64,000 nt of DNA, taken from positions 62,001-126,000 of the forward strand of contig DKWV01000015.1 of assembly GCA_002491905.1 (NCBI GenBank). Reading direction: 5' to 3'. Source of the stretch: Lachnospiraceae bacterium UBA7143 (GTDB lineage Bacteria > Bacillota > Clostridia > Lachnospirales > Lachnospiraceae). Below are positions 18,057-25,203 of the stretch, in pieces. The notes under the pieces were generated by a model. The model saw only the letters and a list, made by a program, of their open reading frames with translations. It did no database searches and was not told the origin of the DNA. The translations under genes were made by a program, and so were the position numbers. How positions within the stretch are numbered: the stretch's first letter is position 1; each line of letters begins with the position of its first letter.

Positions 18057-20629
18057 ACCTTATGTACCGCTCCCGGCGTAAGGCCCGTGACGGCGAGATC
18101 GGCAGATGTGCCGCCGGTGATCTCCTGTGTGCCGCCTTTCTGTTCATCGCCCTGCGCGCCTGAAACGACCGCCTGTGCGTCTGCGGGCGTCTCCGCCGGG
18201 TCAACGATCCAGTAGACCTTCCCGCCCTCGGAGGGGGTAAAGGTGATGGCCGCGCTGTCTGCTTTGACATTCTTTACTGTGGGTCCTTCGCTGAAAGCGG
18301 GGTCTCCCGTGTCCAGCATGACCCTGAACGCCTCGCTCTCCGGCGATTCATTTCCCGCCGCGTCCTTTGCCTTGAAGCGGTAGGTATGATTCCCTTCCAA
18401 TACGGTATAGCTATAGTCGTATGCAGTCGTTCCGTTGCCTTTAAAGTCACTCACTTCTTTGTAACCGCCACCGTCAATGCTCACCAGAAGCTTCGTCACA
18501 CCCACGTTGTCTGAAAGCGTCAGCGGAATCGTTGTCTGTGCATTCGTCCAGTCTTCGGGCAGGGTCACGCCGCTTTTCAGGACCGGCTTATCAGGCAGTA
18601 CCGCATCTACCCAGTAAGCGTACAGCGTCTGGGCCGCTGTGATCTTCACGGGAGTCGTATCCTTGACCTGACTCCCTGTTCCGTCCGCCTGTGTGAACCA
18701 GCCCTTGAAGGTATAACCTGTTTTTACAGGCGCTGGCAGTGTGCCATAGGTACCGTTATAAGTTACGCTCTTTTCCGTAGTGCCGGTACTGCCTGTGGCA
18801 CCCTGATAATTGAAGGTCACTTTATAGGTATTCGCCGTCCATGTCGCCGTCAGGGTGATCGCCTCCGTATAATTTGTTGCGCCTAATGTAAGGTTTTTCT
18901 TCGCCGTACTGCCGTTATTTACTTTCCACCCCGCAAAGGTATAGCCCGTTTTGGTCGGATTGCCAACTGCTGTACTGCTTCCGTAGGTGTGCTTTGTCGG
19001 TTTGTTCGCGCTCGCAAGCGTCGCGCCTTCAAGACCGCTGTATGTTATGTCATACTTGTTCGCCGTCCAGTTGGCAGTATAGCTGCGGTCTCCCGTACTC
19101 CCTTTCGCTATGGTAACTTTTGTGCTGTTGCCCGTTATTCCCGTGCCGCTCCAGCCCGCAAACGTGTAACCTGTCTGTGTCGGATTATGCAAAGTAATGG
19201 CATTGCTTTCAACGGTGTACTCTATGGGATTTTTCTGACCACTTTGCAGTGCGCCTCCGTTTAAGTTATAGCTGATTGTATAGGTATTCGCCGTCCAGTT
19301 GGCGGTATAGCTGCGGTTTCCCGTACTCCCTTTCGCAATGGTGACGCTTGTGCTGCTGCCCGTCAGCCCCGTGCCGCTCCAGCCCGTGAAGACATAGCCT
19401 GCGCGGACGGGATTCTTTAAGGTAAAGGCAGGCGTCTCTATATGGTAGGTCCCCGGATTGTCGCCGCCTTCCAGCTTGCCGCCCGCCAGATCGTAGGTGA
19501 TGTTATAGTTCACAGGCGTCCAGCGCGCATAGACGGTCATATCCTCATCGGGAAGTTTGTAGCCGGCAGTAATCTGCGCCCCGCCTGTTTGGGCTGTATA
19601 CCAGCCGCCAAACGTATAATGTTCCCTCGTCAGCACAGGAAGCGCATCCAGGGAATCGCCGCTCATGAAATCCTTTGTCGTTGTCCCGCCGGCGCCGCCG
19701 TTTGCGTCAAAGGTTATGATATAAGGACGGAGAACCGCCTCTCCGCCTTTCAGGGCCACATGATAGCCCTGCGTGTTTTTGAAATACTTGGCAGGGTCCT
19801 TGCCTGACATATAGGTGTCAAAGTTCTCGATAATGGTAAGCGGGTTGGCGGAAGAGGGCTTTAACTGATCCACGTGATCCACATACACCGTATACGGTTC
19901 CGTATTGGTCAGCGCGCCTGTCAGTCTGACCTTTCCCGTCGCATTGTTATTATTGTTGATTGAAATGTTGATGTCCGCTCCGCCATAGTTACTGCCCTGA
20001 TGTGCCAGAATCTTCTGATTGCCGGACATCTCCAGAACGCCCCCGAAAAGAGAAACGCCGCTGATGGCGCCGCCGTATACCTTCAGCGTCCCCGCTACGC
20101 TGATTCCACCGATTCCGTCGTTTACTTTTGGTCTTATCCTGCCCGTACCCGCTGAAGAACAGTCGTACACGTTCAGCGTTGCCCCGTCTGGCACCGTAAT
20201 CGCCCAGTTTTCCCTCATTAGCAGATCATTCCCGTTCAGGCAGAGCGTGGCCTCTGCTCCCTCCTCGACTTGCCATGTCCCAAATGTTGACAGGTTTTTT
20301 TCCATATAATATTTTTGGCCATTCTTCAGCGAACTGCCAGCATAGAGGGTATTGCTCCAGCTCGAATGATCTCCGTGATCGCTGCCAGCCGCCGCCATGA
20401 CCATCATGTCTTCTGAAAGGGTCTCCGCAATCTCCGCCCACGCCGCCAGTTTCTCCAGCGCCTCCTGCGGCAGCAGCGCCTGTTCTTCCTCCGTCAGCGC
20501 CTCTATCTCCTCCTGAATGGCGAGAGCTTCCTTGGCATAGTCCTGCAGCCCCTCCATCCACTCCGCATATGCCTCCTCATAGTCCTCCTCATCGCCCTCC
20601 CAGCTGTCGATATCCGGCTCTTTTTCCAT
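17849..20629 (-). CDS. second giant lipoprotein, C-terminal part (beta-strand and InlB-type repeats)
   Basis: 926 codons in the same frame as the segment above 20,636 but separated from it by an in-frame TAG at 20,636-20,638. It contains an acidic helical stretch, a Gly/Asn-rich beta region, and five InlB_B-type repeats with the GYTFAGW motif and TANWT ends. An Ig-like module (KDAAGNESPE) and a fibronectin-like module follow. The first ATG (20,629) has no ribosome site. The last 30-35 residues are antisense to a zinc-ribbon gene and look foreign, so the natural C-terminus is probably lost. It is best read as the distal part of the gene starting at 21,885. Confidence 0.65.
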   Translation of the reverse strand: MEKEPDIDSWEGDEEDYEEAYAEWMEGLQDYAKEALAIQEEIEALTEEEQALLPQEALEKLAAWAEIAETLSEDMMVMAAAGSDHGDHSSWSNTLYAGSSLKNGQKYYMEKNLSTFGTWQVEEGAEATLCLNGNDLLMRENWAITVPDGATLNVYDCSSAGTGRIRPKVNDGIGGISVAGTLKVYGGAISGVSLFGGVLEMSGNQKILAHQGSNYGGADINISINNNNNATGKVRLTGALTNTEPYTVYVDHVDQLKPSSANPLTIIENFDTYMSGKDPAKYFKNTQGYHVALKGGEAVLRPYIITFDANGGAGGTTTKDFMSGDSLDALPVLTREHYTFGGWYTAQTGGAQITAGYKLPDEDMTVYARWTPVNYNITYDLAGGKLEGGDNPGTYHIETPAFTLKNPVRAGYVFTGWSGTGLTGSSTSVTIAKGSTGNRSYTANWTANTYTISYNLNGGALQSGQKNPIEYTVESNAITLHNPTQTGYTFAGWSGTGITGNSTKVTIAKGSTGDRSYTANWTANKYDITYSGLEGATLASANKPTKHTYGSSTAVGNPTKTGYTFAGWKVNNGSTAKKNLTLGATNYTEAITLTATWTANTYKVTFNYQGATGSTGTTEKSVTYNGTYGTLPAPVKTGYTFKGWFTQADGTGSQVKDTTPVKITAAQTLYAYWVDAVLPDKPVLKSGVTLPEDWTNAQTTIPLTLSDNVGVTKLLVSIDGGGYKEVSDFKGNGTTAYDYSYTVLEGNHTYRFKAKDAAGNESPESEAFRVMLDTGDPAFSEGPTVKNVKADSAAITFTPSEGGKVYWIVDPAETPADAQAVVSGAQGDEQKGGTQEITGGTSADLAVTGLTPGAVHKVYVVLEDAAGNLSEIKGVSFATLPEAPAITLDDLINPAKIPPVEPPNIPYPQTPPNIQIITTKILRRSE
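19059..19173 (-). repeat. 115-bp internal repeat, copy A
   Basis: Near-identical to 19,287-19,401, with starts 228 bases (76 codons) apart. It encodes the end of one InlB-type repeat (GYTFAGWSGTGITG and the TANWT end). Such copies can recombine and change repeat number. Confidence 0.75.
19287..19401 (-). repeat. 115-bp internal repeat, copy B
   Basis: Partner of 19,059-19,173 with the same length and most bases identical. It encodes the matching part of the preceding InlB-type repeat (GYVFTGWSGTGLTG). Confidence 0.75.
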
Positions 20630-20635
20630 GTATTC

Positions 20636-21885
20636 CTACGCGTCCGGCAGCGCCGCAATCCGATCAAGCAGCGCCTGTATAACGGCAGCTATGTCGTCTC
20701 CTACCGTCACCGTGATCTGCGGCAGGCTCACGCCCTCCGAGAGCACATAGCCCTCCGGCAAAACTGCGGTAAAGGTATAGGTTCCCTCCACGCTTCGGTC
20801 GTACGCCGGGTCGGACTCCCATGTGACGTTCCCGATGGTGACGGCCTTTTCCCGCGTATCAGCCTGCCCATTCGTCAGCGTGCCCGCCGTCAGATCGTCC
20901 TGCGGGTTCTCCGACGCGTATACGGGCATGACAAAAGAGCCGGTCTCTATGCTGAAACCAGCTGTCGTCCTGTTGTCCGCGCTACCTAATGTTTCCGGGG
21001 CGTCCGCGCCTGTGCCGTCGTCTGCGCCCGTACCATTGTCTGTTCCGTCGTCCGCGCTCCGGGTATCTTCGCTGTTTTCTACGGCAGGGGATTCGTCGCC
21101 ATTCACGCCGCCCGCGCCGTTACTGTTTTCGCTGCCGCCGGAAGTCTCTGCACTGCCGGGATTCCCCTCGCTGTCGTTACTGCTGTCGCCCGTGCCGTCA
21201 TCATTTCCGCCAGCGTTACTGTCGCCGCCCGTGCCGCCATTTCCGTCGTCGTTACTGCTGTCGTCCGTGCCGCTATTTTCGTTGCCGTTACTGTCGCCGC
21301 CCGTGCCGCCATTTCCCTCGTCGTTTCCGCCGCCGTTACTGCTGTCGCCCGTGCCGCCATTTCCCTCGTCGTTTCCGCCGTCGTTACTGTTATCGCCTTT
21401 GCCGTCGCCGGGGATATCGCCGCCGTTGTTATCGCCGTCGCCAGGGGTTCCGCCGCCGTTATTGCCGTCTTCTTCACCGGGGGTCTTATCCTGACCATCC
21501 TTGTCACCCTCAGAATCTTCGGGCGGTTTTACCCCCCCCCCTCGTTTTTGGCGCCACCGTCCGCCACATACGCCTCCAGCGTGTCGGGCAGATTCAGTTC
21601 TTCTATATTCGTGCCAAGAGGGACGGTCTGCTCCCGCACCTCGTCCGGCAGGCTAGTGAAGCCCGTGATCACGGTATCCGTGTTTCCAGCCGTCCCATTG
21701 TCTCCGTTTCCCTGCTGTAAGGCGGCTTCCACCTGTTCCACGCCATTCGGGATCGTAAGGGGCGCTACGGACGCCGGTCCACAGCCCGTAAACAGCATGG
21801 ACAAAGCAAGTCCAGACGCCAGTATGCGCAGATGTTTCCTTTTGCCCAACCTTATCCACGCTCTTTCTTCTCTTCGTCTGTACAT
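20636..21885 (-). pseudogene. second giant lipoprotein, N-terminal part (frameshift at poly-G, amber stop)
   Basis: Paralogue of the lipoprotein starting at 10,118. A signal peptide with lipobox LFTGC is followed by matching text (IPNGVEQVEAALQ, SLPDEVREQTVPLG). The start is the ATG at 21,885 with GGAGGG eight bases upstream. After about 118 codons the frame ends in the G run at 21,532-21,541. Eight or eleven G would continue into VKPPEDSEG, the same text as the paralogue, then a long Gly/Asn/Asp linker and an Ig-like module. That frame ends at TAG 20,636, where the paralogue has a Glu codon (LPDPEEY versus LPDA-stop-EY). With two lesions and a lost 3' end this is probably a decaying gene, although phase variation may also occur. 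Confidence 0.75.
21532..21541. repeat. homopolymer tract, ten C (ten G on the coding strand)
   Basis: A ten-base run inside the codons just before the Gly/Asn linker. The paralogue has GAAGAGGAG then five G at this place, so the run seems to have grown from a Glu/Gly-rich stretch. It puts the gene out of frame by one base. Confidence 0.9.
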
Positions 21886-21965
21886 CTTCTATCCCTCCAT
21901 GATACATCTGTCTGTGCCGTTTTCAACCTAACTATAGCATGCCAGAATAAAATAATTAATGTTAT

Positions 21966-21995
21966 GGTATAGATCGCATATTTTGAGGTATAGAT
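21966..21995. promoter_or_regulatory. paired direct repeat GGTATAGAT, 21 bases apart
   Basis: GGTATAGAT at 21,966-21,974 recurs at 21,987-21,995. Nine-base direct repeats at one-or-two-turn spacing are the geometry used by LytTR regulators, but the sequence does not match the known LytTR consensus well. It lies between the second lipoprotein gene and the MerR-type gene. Confidence 0.35.
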
Positions 21996-22021
21996 TGTCA
22001 CCCTGTCCCCTCTGGCTGCGA

Positions 22022-22076
22022 TTTATAATACTATTATCATGGATATACTAACATAACCACCCATGAACAACTCAAG
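22022..22076 (-). promoter_or_regulatory. 55-bp block shared upstream of both giant lipoprotein genes
   Basis: Copy of the block at 10,192-10,246, about 140 bases before the second lipoprotein start and upstream of the divergent MerR-type gene. Its conservation in a non-coding place implies a shared promoter or regulator site. Confidence 0.5.
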
Positions 22077-22139
22077 TGGGGGTGGAAAATTTTTTAGGGA
22101 AAATAGGGATTACTTCCAATAAAAGAAGGAGCGTTTACT

Positions 22140-22976
22140 ATGGAAAACCCAATCGACAGTACGACTAACGAGAGCGATTACAGCTTATTTTCTATCCGGC
22201 AGGCGGCGCACGCCTGCAGCCTTTCCCGTTCCAGCCTGATCCGTCTGGAAGAAAAGGGGCTTCTCACACCAGTCTACACCGATGCAGACAGCAAATACCG
22301 TTACTATGATAACAACAACATCGCCCGCATTCTGCAAATCCAGAAATTCCAGCGAATGGGATTTAGCCCGGAAGAGATCATCTCCTACTATGAGGGCGGC
22401 GGAAAAGCGGATGAACTTCTTACCATTTTGGAGCAGAGGCTGTCCGTACTGCAGCAGCAGGTTGTAGAAATGCGGCTGCGTTCCCATGATGTGCCGGATA
22501 TGTCCCTGTCCATCATAGAGATTCCCGAAGCCATATGCTGCGTCCGCAGGTATCAGGGCGCGCTGATTCAGGATAAATACCATGCCTCATATGATTTTTT
22601 CCATGAATGTGTAGAAAAAGGAATCGTCCTTGCGCCGGAACCGTTTTTCATCATCGATGAGCGCACGGACTATCTGGAGGGAACCCTTTCTTCCACACCC
22701 TATGATTCCTATGTCTGTATGCCCGTTCTGCCAGAACATGCGCCGAAGGATGCTGTCACCTTTCCCTCCTGCACTGCCCTTTCCCTGCTGGTTTATGGCA
22801 GTTACGGCAACATCAATGAGGCTTATCTCTATCTGGGTGAACAGGTGCGTAAACGGGGATTGACCCCTGTCGGATATATCCGGCTGATCGCTCTGGTCGC
22901 TCCTTATGTTGGGAAGGAGATCGATCCGGACAGGTATTGTACGCAGCTGATGCTGCCGGTTGCGGACAGCCAATAA
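22140..22976 (+). CDS. MerR-family transcriptional regulator with effector-binding domain
   Basis: 278 residues. The N-terminal winged helix-turn-helix of MerR type (FSIRQAAHACSLSRSSLIRLE, then DSKYRYYDNNNIARI) is followed by a coiled dimerisation helix (ILEQRLSVLQQQVVEMRL) and a C-terminal GyrI/BmrR-like ligand-binding domain (from about residue 120). AAGGAG lies before the ATG. It is divergent from the second lipoprotein gene and is followed by a terminator shared with tsf. Ligand and targets are unknown; regulators of this shape often sense small hydrophobic compounds. Confidence 0.85.
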   Translation: MENPIDSTTNESDYSLFSIRQAAHACSLSRSSLIRLEEKGLLTPVYTDADSKYRYYDNNNIARILQIQKFQRMGFSPEEIISYYEGGGKADELLTILEQRLSVLQQQVVEMRLRSHDVPDMSLSIIEIPEAICCVRRYQGALIQDKYHASYDFFHECVEKGIVLAPEPFFIIDERTDYLEGTLSSTPYDSYVCMPVLPEHAPKDAVTFPSCTALSLLVYGSYGNINEAYLYLGEQVRKRGLTPVGYIRLIALVAPYVGKEIDPDRYCTQLMLPVADSQ

Positions 22977-23022
22977 AAAAAGCCCTTGCAAATGCCTATT
23001 TCTCAGCATTTACAAGGGCTTT
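22975..23022 (-). terminator. terminator of rpsB-tsf
   Basis: A 17-base stem (22,979-22,995 with 23,006-23,022, one mismatch), then six to seven T on the minus strand. It lies just past tsf and also just past the convergent MerR-type gene. Confidence 0.85.
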
Positions 23023-23055
23023 CCCGTTCTGGCTCAAATCGGTCTGAAATAAAGC

Positions 23056-24126
23056 TTACATTCCCATCTGCTTTGCCACTTCTTCCGCAAAGTTCTCTGA
23101 CTTCTTCACCATACCCTCACCAACTTCAAAACGAACAATCTTTTCAATAACGATTGCTTTATTTACAGAAGCAAGGTATGCCGCAACAGTCTGCTTTCCA
23201 TCCTCAGCCCTCACATAAGTCTGGTCAAGTAAGCAGATTTCTTTTAAGTGCTTTGAAACACGTCCCTCTACCAATCCGGTAAAAATCTTATTTTCGGAAA
23301 TAGCTTCCTTATCCTCAAGCGCAAGACCTGCAAGCTGCGTTGCTGCTTCCTTAGAGAGGAAATTAGGTAAATAGTTCATGTTGCTCTTTTTCTCGTTATA
23401 AATTGCAACATCTTCCTCACTCCATACACCCGAAACAGCCTTATCAAGAAGACCCTGTAAAATAGGCTTAGGAAGTGAGAACGGGTCATTTAATGAACTT
23501 TCAAGCGTAATTTCTCTTAACTTGGCAAGTTCCTCTGCAGAAATATCATTTCTTGAGATATACTTGGGACTCATAGCTGCAATCTGCATTGCCACATTGG
23601 TAAGAGCTGTCTTTGTTTCATCAGATGCATCACCATTAGCAGCTACAAGGACACCGATCTTTCCGCCGGCATGGATATAAGAAGCAACGCAATCTGCAGA
23701 AACGCTTTCAAATCTTCTGATAGAAAGCTTTTCACCAATTGTCAAAGTTTTTTCATTTAATTCTTCCTTCATTCCAAGGATTTCAGAGACATCTTCACCG
23801 TCACCGGCCTTTTCAATGCCTGATGCAAGTGCCTTATCGGCAACTGCCTGTACAAATGCCTGGAACACTTCGTTCTTTGCAACGAAGTCTGTTTCGGAAT
23901 TGACCTCTACAACTGCAGCCTTATTTCCATTAATAGCAACCCGGCAGATACCTTCAGCCGCAATACGGCTTGCTTTCTTCTCAGCCTTTGCTGCACCGCT
24001 TTTTCTTAATACTTCTACTGCTTCATCAATATTGCCGTCGGTTTCGGTAAGCGCTTTTTTACATTCCATCATACCCGCACCGGTCATCTCTCTCAACTCT
24101 TTTACCATTGCTGCTGTAATAGCCAT
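23056..24126 (-). CDS. tsf: elongation factor Ts
   Basis: Guanine-nucleotide exchange factor for EF-Tu. The N-terminal UBA-like domain and signature are clear (VKELREMTGAGMMECKKAL), as are NSETDFVAKNEVF and the C-terminal VRFEVGEG. At 356 residues it is longer than the usual 280-310. The extra length is a block of about 55 residues (near 212-268, PFSLPKPILQGLLDKAV onward) between the subdomain ending LESSLND and the GLVEGRVSKHLKEICLLDQ motif. It follows rpsB by 72 bases and ends at a strong terminator. A ribosome site (GGAGGG) precedes the ATG. Confidence 0.95.
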   Translation of the reverse strand: MAITAAMVKELREMTGAGMMECKKALTETDGNIDEAVEVLRKSGAAKAEKKASRIAAEGICRVAINGNKAAVVEVNSETDFVAKNEVFQAFVQAVADKALASGIEKAGDGEDVSEILGMKEELNEKTLTIGEKLSIRRFESVSADCVASYIHAGGKIGVLVAANGDASDETKTALTNVAMQIAAMSPKYISRNDISAEELAKLREITLESSLNDPFSLPKPILQGLLDKAVSGVWSEEDVAIYNEKKSNMNYLPNFLSKEAATQLAGLALEDKEAISENKIFTGLVEGRVSKHLKEICLLDQTYVRAEDGKQTVAAYLASVNKAIVIEKIVRFEVGEGMVKKSENFAEEVAKQMGM

Positions 24127-24198
24127 CTATTTTCCCTCCTGAATGATCTCCAATTATAAATTTCAGCCAGCACCTTCGCAAAATCGCGTCTTCGATGC

Positions 24199-24948
24199 TT
24201 ACGCCTCCTCGTCGGTCTCCTCAACCTTCTCCGCCTCAGCTTCCTCAGCATAGCTGTCAGCCTCCGCGCCCTGATTTGCCTCAACGACAGCATCAGCCAT
24301 CTTGGACACGATCAGCTTCACCGCACGGATCGCATCGTCGTTGCCGGGAATGATATAGTCAAGTTCCTCGGGATCGCAGTTCGTATCGCCGATACCGATC
24401 AGGGTGATGCCCAGCGTGTGAGCCTCCTGCACGCAGATTCTCTCCTTCTTGGGATCTACCACAAAGATACAGTCAGGAATTCTGGTCATCTCCTTGATGC
24501 CGCCCAGGTTCTTCTCTAACTTCTCCCACTCTTTCCTGATCTTGATAACTTCCTTCTTAGGCAGTACCTCAAAGGTGCCGTCCTCAGCCATTCTCTCGAT
24601 GGCCTTTAATCTCTCAATTCTGGACTGGATTGTCTTAAAGTTTGTAAGCATACCGCCCAACCATCTCTCATTTACATAGTACATGCCGCAGCGCTCAGCC
24701 TCGGTCTTAACCGCATCCTGCGCCTGCTTCTTCGTTCCCACAAAAAGAATCGTGCCACCCTGTGCAACCACGTCAAACACTGCCCTGTAGGCCTCGTCCA
24801 CCTTACCCACGGACTTCTGCAGGTCAATGATATGGATGCCGTTTCTCTCCGTAAAGATATAGGGAGCCATCTTAGGGTTCCATCTTCTCGTCTGATGGCC
24901 GAAATGAACACCCGCCTCAAGTAACTGCTTCATTGAAATAACGCTCAT
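24199..24948 (-). CDS. rpsB: 30S ribosomal protein S2
   Basis: 249 residues with the S2 signatures MKQLLEAGVHFGHQTRRWNP and later PDCIFVVDPKKERICVQEA. The C-terminus carries an acidic tail rich in Glu and Ala. The start is the ATG at 24,948 with GGAGGT upstream, not the in-frame ATG at 25,002. It heads the rpsB-tsf operon. Its place directly after the motility cluster matches the gene order in Bacillus. Confidence 0.97.
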   Translation of the reverse strand: MSVISMKQLLEAGVHFGHQTRRWNPKMAPYIFTERNGIHIIDLQKSVGKVDEAYRAVFDVVAQGGTILFVGTKKQAQDAVKTEAERCGMYYVNERWLGGMLTNFKTIQSRIERLKAIERMAEDGTFEVLPKKEVIKIRKEWEKLEKNLGGIKEMTRIPDCIFVVDPKKERICVQEAHTLGITLIGIGDTNCDPEELDYIIPGNDDAIRAVKLIVSKMADAVVEANQGAEADSYAEEAEAEKVEETDEEA

Positions 24949-25100
24949 GATTCTACCTCCGTTTGGTTGTCTGCCATATACCTTGCGCCTCCCTGCCACC
25001 ACAGCCGACCAGAGAAAACTTTCTCTCTGCCCGCCACGGCACCGGCATAGGCTGGATATATGTGATTAATAAGATTCATGTGCACTGCGCACACTTAGAT

Positions 25101-25129
25101 ACTATAGCATAAAAGAATCCCCCTTGCAA
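25101..25129 (-). promoter_or_regulatory. sigma-A promoter of rpsB-tsf
   Basis: TTGCAA (25,129-25,124), 17 bases, TATAGT (25,106-25,101), placed just after the terminator of the chemoreceptor gene. The leader of about 145 bases before rpsB (24,949-25,094) holds no ORF and could carry S2 autoregulation, but I see no motif that I can name. Confidence 0.75.
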
Positions 25130-25140
25130 GAAGGTGAACG

Positions 25141-25191
25141 CAAAAAGTGCTTCTAATGCTCATGCCAGTGGACATTTTGCAAAGAAGCACT
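25141..25191 (-). terminator. terminator of the motility cluster
   Basis: AGTGCTTCT and AGAAGCACT (25,146-25,154 and 25,183-25,191) form a 9-bp stem with a 28-base loop region, followed by five T on the minus strand. It lies 12 bases past the chemoreceptor stop. Confidence 0.7.
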
Positions 25192-25203
25192 AAATTTTGC
25201 GTA

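Noticed and set aside
20636..20638. Amber codon read as an amino acid (suppression or pyrrolysine)
   Set aside because: No tRNA or pyrrolysine genes are visible, and the gene has two other lesions, so a nonsense mutation is more likely.
24949..25100. Known riboswitch or ribosomal-protein leader before rpsB
   Set aside because: The leader is long enough, but I could not find a motif of a named class. A covariance-model search would be decisive.
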